Assembly (NCBI RefSeq): GCF_050947875.1
Contig: NC_134569.1
Location: 18,761,631 to 18,825,630, forward strand
From: Dermacentor variabilis
Taxonomy: Eukaryota; Arthropoda; Arachnida; Ixodida; Ixodidae
DNA: 64,000 nucleotides
Reading direction: 5' to 3'
Positions 23,051 to 35,000 of the stretch are shown here, piece after piece. The translations under genes and the position numbers were made by a program. Under the pieces are notes generated by a model. That model searched no databases, was not told the origin of the DNA, and saw only the letters and a list, made by a program, of their open reading frames with translations. The stretch's first letter is position 1. Each line of letters opens with the position of its first letter.

Positions 23051-26000
23051 ATGGATGTGCACGAAATGCAGCCGGAACCGCTAGCAAGTAAGTGCGGTAA
23101 CGCTGCGGTAGGACCTTGGATTTTGTGTTGGCATGTATGAATACGCTCGTGCGCGATCGTGACATTTTCGCGACGCTGCTGGCCGAACAACTCGACTGTC
23201 ACGCATGCTGTTTAACATCTGTGTTGTCATCCATTGCAGGAAGCATCTACTCGGTGTCCGACCGTGACACAAGCACGTCCGAAAGACTTGCTGCCCAGAC
23301 GCCAGATGCCTGCGAATGGTTTCATGCTACTCTTGATCGCGCTAGTGCCGAAAGGCTGCTCCTACCGCAAGGCATGTTTTCATTTCTATTTGTTTTCTTT
23401 GTCTTGGCTTCCACATCTCTCGTAGCTGAGGCCTATCGAGAGAAGTTTGCGTTGAAAAATGCTCGTCAGTTTCGCCACTAGTGCATGTCACTCAAGAAAA
23501 ATGTTATTTTGCTCTTCTCGAGTCCAGTTCTTGTTGAGTATTCAAATACTCTAGTGACAAGATGTTATGCACACCAGTCAGTATTTGATGTCTTATGTTC
23601 TCCAGAGAATGATCAGTATAGTCAGTATACCCCTGCCACACGGGCACAGAAAATGACATTAACTGGCTAATGCCTTAAACTTTAATGTCATTCGCGGGGT
23701 GCCACACGGACATGCTTAATGGCATTAAAGCTTAATGCCATTCGCGACGTAGTGCTTTCTCATAACTTATTTAGTGGCAACGTGAGTTCAGAACTACATC
23801 CATTAATGGAATGAACACAGGAAGTAGGCGTGCACATAGTGTACTGGTTTTATATCAACATTTTTCCAATCAAGCCATTGATGTTTTAGCATTACTCAGT
23901 ACTTCTGAAGACTTCTCAAGCTGTCCAAACTTTTGTTAGTTTTACAAGAGAAGTTTGAGCAAGCTCGCAGTCATTGAGTGTTGAAGATGGTATTAAACAG
24001 ACCACAGACCAGATATTTTTACTCTCGTACCTGTATTTAGAGCAAGCATACTTAACCTTGACCCAAGTCACTATCTGTTGATGCAGCTCGTATGGGGACT
24101 GCGGGTTTAATGATGGGGCAGGTGATAACAAAGCCATGATGAACAAACACTGGCAGAAATTATGCAAGAGGAACAGGCGGGAGGACTATTTTGGTCATTT
24201 GTTATGCCAGTTCTCATAGTCCCGGAAAAGGTGGCTGCCACTTACAAGCACTGCAAATTACGGTCTGCATAGTTGGAAAATAAAAGTTTCATCACGTTCA
24301 CATTGTCAATGCCAGTGACAAGAAAAATTCAACTCAAGGAGTCAGAGTCAGAAAGAGACACCAACAAGACAGATATGACAGGATGCTGCTACTAGGTTCC
24401 CAGTGTGTACCACCTCGACCTGCTTGCGATTGTTCTGTATTGTACAAGTTGCCATATATGGAAGAGTCACAAGGGTGAGTTGGTCACTGAACGCCTTTAG
24501 AAAAGAACACAACAGCATGAAGGACCTGAGGGACAAGAAAAGCAGACAATGTGAGTGCTGTACTCGCAACTAAAGGATTTATTACAACATGGCATTCATA
24601 AACTGTACTTTGTCGTGTCATGCAACGCAGTGGCACTTTGGCTGATGTACAAGGCAAAATCTTTATGAGTGCAATACACCTTGACTGCTTTCCAAGTTAT
24701 TGTTATTCCTAACAACAGTTATTTCATGAAAAAGGCCATTGCAGCGGCACGTTTTACATTGTTTTGCCAGAATTTTTTTTTATGTGGAATGCACTCATTC
24801 AGACAGCACCCTCTTTACCCACAGTACACTTGATAAGTGAACCACTCCTATTAAATCACCTCCATCTGGCTCTTATTCTGGAAGGCCACCTCAAGTCTGT
24901 TAACTAGCTTGCACATTCTAATTAGTTTGTACTTCACAGAAGAACTGCACAAATGCTGTATCTCAAATTAACTTTCTTTGGTTCAGGGGTCTCCAAACTA
25001 TTTGGCTGGAGTGCCACATTCTAGATTTTAAAGAGCATCGAGGGTCGGATGGTATTCATTGAACCTATGCAGAATTTTCTGGATGCGCCCTCGTAACTAA
25101 ATACTGAAATAAAATATGTTTTATTTTTGTCATTTCTTCTGGAGATGCATAAATATCTTCATGGAAGCATACATACAGGTGCATAGAAATACAAATAGAA
25201 AATGCACATTTTTACTTGTGCAATTAACAGCACAGATACAAGCAAAGCAAATGTATGATAAGATAATATTGTACTCGCTCACTGGAGGACAAGAAAAGTA
25301 TGGCTAAGGAAAGTAGTGCAGCTGATCCCTCTGTTGTACTATTTCACTGAAATCAGTTTGCAAGCTTGAGGAACAAACTGGGTGGAGGCTCGAGTGTTCA
25401 TCAGAGGAGCTAGATTTACATTTAGATTTGTCGGACAGCATCTATTTATGTCACTTTCTTTCTGCATGAAATGCCTTTATTTTTCCTCTGAGGCTGAAGA
25501 AATGTGAAGAAACCTGGTGCACCGCAGTGTAATGGTGCATGTCTTAGCTTTAACCTCTTTAAGGAAATCATGAAACCGGAAATTATTCAGCCCATTCAAA
25601 CTGATATAGTTCACAGCTGAAACACATGCATAGCGTGCTTGCTGAATGAGCATGCAGCGCAGGAATGTGGGCTTTGAAAACCCACCTGCCTTGGTAGCTT
25701 TGGTGATTTACCCACTCAGGCCTCATTTTACCCCAGACATGTATTTTTCCTAATTTCAGTTTGTTCCTCTCCACACTATACTCAAGGAATATTGTTCATA
25801 ATTCCTTGAAGAGGTCTTCCCTCCCCTACTATTCCAGGCGTGCTATGCGTCCAAGATCTAGTGTAGCTGCCTCCGCTGCGAGAAAGTGCTGCAAAGGGCC
25901 AGTTGCCATTAACCGCCCAGTCATAAGTAGCGAATCAGTCGAAGGCTCTCTGCTAGCCACATTCAGCGTGTGGATTGGGGGTCGGAGACTTCTGCTCACT

Positions 26001-29000
26001 AGGTACAGCCAACTAATGGGTACCCAGTGGCTGTACCCAGCCACTGGGTAAAGCCAACTAATAGAAAAATTAGTATAACAGGGACATTTCTTTGTCATAT
26101 AGGTGGCTTATGTAATTAGGTGGCTGCGCATTTATACATAAAAAATAAGTTTGTGGGCCTTTATGCCATATTTCAGCAATGCTCTGCGGCAGAATACTGA
26201 CTTTGTTTTCTCCTTAAAAGTGAACTATAATGTGCATATAGGGTGACCACACACTTTCTTGCTTTCTTTTTATTGTTTCCTGTCTTCATTCGCTTACTTT
26301 AGCCTTCACATACAAAGGCATCTACTATGCATTTCCAAATCACCCAGTCAAATGCAATACTTACCTAAGTGAGTTTAAAAGCTTGAGAATGAGGCTTTGC
26401 TGTACTACAAACTTCTCTTAAGTAGCAAAATCCAATTTCTGGACAAAGCTTCACAAGTGCTGGTGCTACAACCAGCTTTTAAATCACCACTAAGAACACT
26501 CTCAATCGGTCAAAAAAGGTATTGATGTTGCTTGTATAGGCTTGCCACCAAAGAAGTGCTGTCATTGCTTTGCCACTCTTGGTTTTTCACAACTACTAAG
26601 ACAACTTCATGAAGCTGGTTTTCCAAAATCCTTAGTTGTCTCAGCATGCAATGTGCTTATTACATGTTCATTGCAATTCGTGTCACAGGTCGGTTATAAT
26701 GGGTATTCTCCCTGTGCAGCTGTGCAGAGCTTTCCTGTAGTGCGCAAGCAACATCGTGATGAAAAATTAACTGAGGGAAACAATTCTTGCTGCTTCTGAT
26801 TGGAAGCAGTGTGCCATCAACTCTCTAGAGCTTGAGAATATTGTAGAGTAGCGAGACTCACTTGCGGGTCATGATTCATAGGAATCGGGACCTTTAAAGG
26901 TGCAGCCATAGTGAATGTGCCATGCAAATGGAGGCTGAATGCTAGAGCAGGGAAAAAAAAGCTTGCACAGCAATAAGGTATGCAAAAATGTAGACAGACA
27001 ACCAGACACAATAAGTAAAATGTCACTATAATAATGCTGAACGGACAGCCGAAATTACTTAACCAGTGCCTGTGTTCCTGGCTGACATTGCTCTCTGGGG
27101 GGTTGCAATGAGTTAGCACTAGATAAGCTGAAGCTGATGCAAAAGCCTTCACCGCACTGCCGAAAGACTGTGAAATATTTTCTGCTCCATCATCATCAAT
27201 GAAATGAGGGCTTACAGATGTTACGAACATTTCGTGAATGTGCTGGAAGAAAGTTGCAGGTCTCTGATTTCATGTAACGCTCAACACTGTACACGAGTGG
27301 ATGTTTCCAAACAACAAGAAAGAAAATATTTCCTTATGCTGGCAGCCTGGCAATGAGCGTCATATGAAATCAAGCTTGAAGCACTCCGCCAGCATGTTAA
27401 TGATATGCTGACAAGCTAAGCAGTCATGGAGAACATGAGAACAGAGGTTGTATTGTGTAATGAGCCACTTCATTTTCTATTCACATCGTTCATCACAGAA
27501 AGATTCTAGTAATAATGGTGGTACAGCTTCGTCTGAGCCAGTGCAGCGTCCAAAAAATTAGAAGCAGAATTAATTGTTGTAAAATACAATCCCAGGACAG
27601 GAGAGATCCCTTGACTGTGGATGTTGTGGGGATGCGCGACTCTCACACGTCCCCTGATAAGTTGTTTTCCCGCATAGCTCCCATCACCCGTAATCTGGCT
27701 TCGCCGCATGGCCTCATGCCCGTGGCAGTCGGTCTAGTTGAAGCGCAGTATGAGAGATGGCGCGAGTGTTGCTGTGCTAACGCCACCTAATGGCAGGGTT
27801 ACTTGGGCACGGAAAGGAGAAGGCGCTTCCTCTTTGGTTCGGGTTCGGCAAGCAGCACGGACGTTCCGCACGTGCTCCAATCCATGCTTCTGCGAGACCG
27901 TCTCGCAAGAGCTCATTTGAACGCGCCACCGTTCACGTGAATGACCAGGCGTTGGTGTCCAGCATGTGGCGAACATATTCGTTCGTTATCCGGTCGCGGT
28001 GAGTCGGACTTCCTAGATTTGTCGCGCGCCCATCGGCATGTTTTGTGGATAGCAACTCGGCTAGCAGGCATTGATCTATGAAAGGTGCAATAAATGCCCT
28101 TGTAATTGTTTGCACTACTGTGTTGTCGTTCCTTTGTCCCAAGAGCACAAGTGAGAACCCCACAATTTGCAGCAGTTTATAGCAGTTGCGCTTAGGCAAT
28201 GCAGTTTGTACTGAAGCATCCTTCCCCCTTACATCGAAAGTGACATGCTCTGTTGTTTGAATCTCATTATGGCATACCCAACCTTTGACCAAGTGTCACA
28301 AAAGTATGTGCAATCAAAGTGCATGCCACGTATCACCCAAGCTAGCAAAGCAGCCTCATGTCCCATGACAGTTTTGACGGAGGGAGAGAGCGCATACCCC
28401 ACAGACAACCAACCCGATCAACGACAACTACAAGCTTCAAAGAGAGAGAGCAGGCATGCCTAAACACCCTCTCAGGCCTCAACACACAGCGAGAAGAGAG
28501 AGAGTGAGAGGGGGACAGCCCGAACTTGCGCCGATGGATGAGTCACTGTGGATGCGGCTAAATATGCGAGAAATCTCTAGATTGCCAGGTTTTGTTCATG
28601 CTATGTGAGAACAACTCTATCGGAAAGTTCGAGAAACGCCGGCGGAGGCTATAAAAGCACCATGCTGGAATCTGAAGAGATCAGAACGTGCCGGTGAAGA
28701 GATGTGATGCGTAGACTGACTGTCTGCAGAAGCAAGGGATTCCCCGCGGTAGAGTCTATTCCCAACCCTTCCTTTTCCTCATGGGAGGCCACTCTTCGGG
28801 CCACTTGCTCGGATGACCAGCTCTGGCTGGTGGACTGTGCTTGCCTAGAGATGTCGGCCAGGGGGCTCCCGGACGTCTAAGGGCCCAACCACATTTAAAT
28901 AGATCCAATAAAGCTTTATCCACCCATCCGTCCATCCCTGACAAGCTGGTCGACGAGTTTCTCAAACGTCTGCATTTTCGGAAGAAGTTCCTTCTTCGAG

Positions 29001-32000
29001 ATTTGCCACGAGCTATGCCAAGGATGTCTGGCTCAAGACCAACACGGGTGAATATGAGTGGACACTTGGTGCTCCTATTCATTCTGTAATGTCTATGTTT
29101 AACTCTTAGTGCTTGTCGTTAATTACTTTCAAGAGTTTTGTTAATACCCATCTGAATAGCATTGTGATGTACCTAGCTGAAGTGCATGTGTAAACGTAAC
29201 TGCCTTATTTGAAAAATATATTTTGTTGAGTTTCGAAAACTCTGGGCTCTGTCTCAGTTTTTGGACCACAACCGGTGTTTGCTGGCACACCAGAAGGCCT
29301 CTTTTTAATTGTTCGACCCGCCGTGGTTACTTAGTGGCTATGGTGTTGGGCAGCTAAGCATGAGGTCACGGGATCGAATCCCGGCCATGGCGGCCGCATT
29401 TCGATGCGGGCGAAATTCGAAAACACCCATGTACTTAGATTTAGGTGCTCATTAAAGAACCCCAGGTGGTCCGAATTTCCGGAGTCCCCACTACGGCATG
29501 CCTCATAATCAGAAAGTGGTTTCGGCATGTAAAACCCCATAATTTTTAATTTAATTGTTTGTGCTTTCGTGGGGTTATTTTTGGAGGCTGATAAGTCAGC
29601 TTTGGAATTTGGCTCGTCATTGGTGCCTCGTTCACAAGGTGTGTGACACCAAGGTGCGGTGTGTTGTGTGCACGGCACGCAGGAAAGTGCTGGAGTCCGT
29701 GAGGTTGGTACAATGAGCTGACAAGGCAGCAGCGGTAAATTGCAGGCATAGCAGCCGACTCAGCAGTGAGGCTGGTTTGATGACAGCCTTACAGGAGTGT
29801 TAAACTGCTTCATCAGATGGGGCACTAGGATTGTTTATACCCATTTATAGAAAATATTTGCCTAGCAAAACTTCATATACATGAGTTTCCATGGGAAATT
29901 CAAGGGGAATTATAACTACCATGTTATATGGCACAGAAGAACAGGATATTGCCTTGATAATTTTGTTAAATTACAAAACAAAGGGAAGCTATGTATAGCT
30001 GGTGTGTCTCATACATCTCTAATGGTGAATTCTTCGGAGGAGCTGACCGACTCTGCAAGCAAGCACCTCTGGTGTAGAGCAACATGTCTTAATCTGCGAT
30101 TGGAGCACAGATTAAGATTAAGGAACATTGCCGGAGTATGGTGTGAGAGCAGGGGTGCTCTGTTGGATCCAGTATTGCCCAGGATACCTTGCATGTAGTC
30201 AGCGCAAGTAAAACATCCTGCCAAATGCCCGTTCTTAAGCAGCGGCTTCAGCATCGGTATTTGTGTTTCGTTCGAACTTCGCATGTATCAGCACTCACCC
30301 CCTCACTGTCATTGGAACATACTTGTTTCAAGAAGAGCAGAAAAAGTTGTGCCGCCTCCACCATTAGAATTCATCATAACTATCAGTGGTGGCCTGTTAC
30401 CTGCATGTCAGGTGCTTGTACGCAATCATATTTATGATTTCTTGAGTCACCACAAATGCATTAGATGAGTTTCTCGCTGCCTTCTACTTAAGATGTCAAT
30501 TTAATCTTTTACACTTAAGAGTAAAATGACTAGCCACAGCAAAAGCAAGAGAAGAAAGTGATATTTGTTGAGGAAGATGTGTGCATCTGCTTTTTCTGAT
30601 TCTCCACAAGTCGTGCACTGCTGCTTTGCGCTTAGCCAAGGTGTACGTCTTTTCACATGCAGGAGAGGATGGCCTGTTTCTAGTACGTCCGAGTGGGTCG
30701 TCACCGGGAGATTTTGCACTGAGTGTGGCGGAGGGAGGCCAGGTGCTCCACCTTCAAGTGCACAGACACCGGGAAGATGCCTTCTTCAGCGTAAACGGGG
30801 GCCCTGTTGTGCATGGTACGTGGTTTCTCTCTCCACATTTGGTCACTTTGCTTGGCTGTTTACATCACTTTCAGCACACAGGTTGTTTGCATGAATAGAC
30901 TAGATTATCCAGGCACAAAACCAATTAAATTTGTAACAAAAACACTAAAATCATTCTAAGCTCAAAGAGTTGGAGTTTTAACTCTGATACAAGGTATGAA
31001 GCACCGCAGTGATATAAGAAACACTCGAATGGAGCAACTGCCAGCCTTGGTCACCAGGCTAAACCCGCCTGTTATGTACAACCCACCACCTTTACTGCCA
31101 CCTATTTTCAGTACTTCCTGTGTACTGGGTAGCCATAACAAATATATGAGAGTTTGATTTCAATACAGGTGAAGATATACAGAAACATAACACTGACATC
31201 ATTGGTTAGCACTGATCAATAAAATCAGCCTGTCTAGTGAAAGACAAATTTTTCTGAATGCACTAGGTGCTGTCCTGCCTCCTGCCAAGCAAGTTCAACA
31301 TCTCTTCTGTTCCGCAATTTGTGCAATACAGTATTATTAGCCATGGTAGAAGCATGAAGGCCAGACTTCTCTTATCCAGAATGTACCCCATTGGCATTAG
31401 CTACGCTTAAATATGGCATGGACAGCAGCAAGTTCCCAGGAACAGCATATGTATGCTGCCTTGCCCAGCATATTGTGAGCGGTTTGTGAATTTACCCAAA
31501 CATCATCCTTATGTACCTGAAGTGTAGTGAGGAGTGTACCGAAGTGTTGGAAGTTGGAGGCACAGGCAGGGGTCAGATTGGTTAAGAGCCTTAGATGGCT
31601 GCAATTGGTATACAGTGAAACACTTGGCTTTTGCTGCTAAAAATCCCTCATGGTCATGTTGTGTGGGTACAAATATTATTGAGATACTTTTGTGCTTGAT
31701 TCTGTGCAAGAACTAACTGCAGGGCAGTTAGTTCTTGGCTGCTACTGAACTGCCACTTACTCCTCTGTGTTTCTTTATTGCTCCCTGAATTTCTAAGAAA
31801 TTCCAAAAACCCAGAGGGACACTAAAGCATTTGTAGACAGTTGTGCTTCTAAGACATAGACTCTTACCATTGTATGAAACACTTGATGCACAGTTGTAGT
31901 GCTACAGGCACCATGAATTGCCTGTGCAATGGCAAGTCCATTGGCGGGTCATAAAGCCAGAAGGTCAACCCCTTGCAATAAATAAGCATGTTTAGAAAGC

Positions 32001-35000
32001 AAAAATAACCTATGCAATAACCTATGCAGAATTGGCTATGCAAGAACGAAGGCCTGCGCTGCCAATTATGGGTTCATTGGCTAAATTTCTAAATGAGCTT
32101 ATTTCTTATTTCCTTTGCCAATGCATGTGCATGCATGCATATGTACATGTGTGCACAAACACCTGCACCATGAAATTTTTTGGTCATACTTGTATCCAGA
32201 GGTTGTGTGCTGTGCTGTGGGACATCAAAATCAGTTAAATTAATCAACGTCTGGAGGCTGATGAAGGAAAATAACAGCTAGCAGGTGCAGATAGCTGGCG
32301 AGTCACTTTAAAAATGAGAGCAGCCTTTGAGCTGCATCGCAGCGCATGGACTTTGCAAGGCGCTGGCTTGTCTTACAGCCCCTCCCCTCTATAGACCTTT
32401 TCTCAATACATATGTTCAAGCACGATATTCAGAATGTCTAACATAAGCGTTGAGGAGTGAGGAGACTACATGACAGAGTGACTGTGTTTGGATGGCAGGG
32501 CTGGAGGAGCTGGTGCACCAGGGCAGCCAAGAAGGTGGGGCACCTTGGGGGCAACCCTTAGGGCGTCCCTGCCCGGGAGGAGGGCCACCTCCACCTGATA
32601 CACGACGCCATGGCCGTACCAATCTGCTGCACCGGGCTACCAGGCAAGGTGAGTCAGACGTCTTTTTCATACATTACTTTGAACATGCAGAGTTCAGGCT
32701 CTTTAAAATTTGACTTGTTGTTGAGGCGCATCTCCCCAGTGATTGCACGAGCCATGCGAATACATACCAGGAAGCTGAGGTTTCTTCCAAGCTTGCACTG
32801 CATTTGTTGGCAAAATTATTATTCACAGTTTTTCACGAGCTGCATTAGAGTGGCATTGCACGATAGTAGGACAGGAGGCTTCCTGCATCTGACTGCTTCA
32901 CTGACCTCAATGAAGTATCCTTTTTCATTGTCAAACTGGCTGTGCAGTGCGACCAAGCAGTGCACTGCGTCTTTCTATTTGTTTGTGTGTCACACTATGA
33001 TCAGAATTGCTTTGAAATGAGAAACTTACTAATTGTATAATATAATTTGCTACGATACAACCTCAAGGTATATCTGGTGCCACGGTCCATGCTCGTTTCC
33101 TAAAGAGCTCTGTGACTCGATGTAAATGCTGAGTTATAAAAGGCTGACTTGTATTGGATGTGACTTGGCCTAAAATATAGTTGTGGCTTTATGTATAGAA
33201 AGTAAATAATACTGAAAATGTAAATTTGAAACTGGCACACAATGAGTGCAGACCATCTCTGTTATTCCTCCAAATTTAGCAACCTAAATGTAGCACTGTT
33301 GATATTAGATATCATCTCTACACTCAATCATGACTGTGTATGTTTCAACAAGAACTTAATGAACACTGTTTGGGTGTCTATCGTGGGCAATACAGTTTTA
33401 GTGTCTGCAACAGCGAAACACCTTCCCACCCTTAGTCACTGACCACTTCCTCCCAATTCTTCTAATGCATTCATGTTCAGGTAGTAAATGAACATTGGTA
33501 ACCGCAGTTTCAAGACAGGACGGGAGAAAACATCGACGCAAATGACAAGTGATACTCGCAACTTATTTTTATTGTGAACATTTTGTTTATTTATTTCCAC
33601 AGCAGAACAAGATTGCGCAAGCACACTGTTCATCATGCCACAAAGGCATCATATCACAGAGCATACAGATTACAGTGTCCTTTCTAAAAACTGTTTTTCT
33701 TTGCTACGCAATACAACAGGCGCATCGCTAATACAGGCACTCCCTTTCTTTCTGATATGTTAGGCTTCCATGATTTCCCTGGCCAAAGCATTCCCAAATC
33801 CAAACACTAGAAAGAATTGGCTTACAGGGACAGGACCTACAATGCATAGGCAAATGAAATGAAGCTTCATTAGATACAGATCACTCGTGTTGCTGTTCCC
33901 AATCATTGATGCATTGGCCAGTTTGTCCAGTATAAACATTTCCCCAAGTAAGCAGAATGTCATATACAATGCCACAGTGCACGTGACATAGGGCATGGCA
34001 TGCTTCTTTCACCAGGTGGGTTTCCTAGGAAGTCACGAAATACGTGGGCACAACCCAGCAAGTTTTTGTGGCCCAGAAGAAACAATAGGCACATTGTACC
34101 GTTTTGCCACATTCTTCAGGTTGTGAATTTGCCACATTCTTCAACCCTGTGAATGTAGGGCACCACTTCGGGCCATTTAGTTCATAGAACCAGCTGAGGC
34201 TTTTTCCTGCTATTCAGTTTTTGAAGGAGGGCCTCGGGCACAGCTGTCAAAATAGTGCAAGGGAAACCAGCCATCTGTAGGCACTCAATCTGGCAATTAA
34301 AGCTATCCTGAGCCAAATGAGCACAAAACTTTGCCAGCATGACTTCGCCACAAACTTGCTGGATTGTGCCCACGCATTTTGGGACCTACAAGGAAACCCA
34401 CCTGTGGAACGAAGCATGCCAAGCCCTACATGACATGCGCCATTGGTGCTATGTACGAGATTCCACTTACTTGCAAAAAGGTTTATATCGGACAAACCGG
34501 CTGATGTGTCAATGATCAGGCACGGGAACACGAGCAATCTGTAGCTAATGAAGCTTCATTCATCTGCCTGTGCATTGTAGGTCCTGTCCCTGTAAGCCAA
34601 TTCTTTCCTATATTCGGATTCTAGGCAGGAGTGGGAATGCTTTGGCCAGGGAAATCACAGAAGCATATCATATTAGAAAGGAAGAGAGCGCTTATGTTAG
34701 CAATGCATCGGTTGTATTGCATAGCAAAGAAAAGCAGTTTTTAGAAAGGATGCTGTAATCTGTACGCTCTGTGATGTGACGCAATTGTGCCTTGATGGAC
34801 AGTGCACTTGTGCGATCTTGTTCTGCTGAGTATATAAGTAGGCAAAATGTTCACAATAAAAATTAGTAGGAAGTATCGCTTGTCCCGTGCATCGATGTCT
34901 TCTCTGTGCCGTCTTGAAAGTGCACTTGCCGGTATTAATTTATTAGCATGAACCAACTAGCTCAGCAACAAAGATAGATTATGAGCTAGCTCCTCACAAA

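Larger units (their letters stand above)
23378..30662. other. Shark intron after the GC donor (7.3 kb)
   Basis: Holds a direct-repeat patch (23634-23745), a solo LTR, an LTR-like promoter segment and a SINE. 23750-27600 and 29560-30660 show nothing recognisable apart from a small inverted repeat at about 26010-26050. Confidence 0.5.

Noticed and set aside
24985..25110. hAT-like transposon end (CAGGGGTCTCCAAACTATTT)
   Set aside because: Only one end is visible, with no partner inverted repeat and no 8-bp duplication.
26817..27230. 137-codon minus-strand frame
   Set aside because: No recognisable motif, no splice context, compositionally like the surrounding intron.
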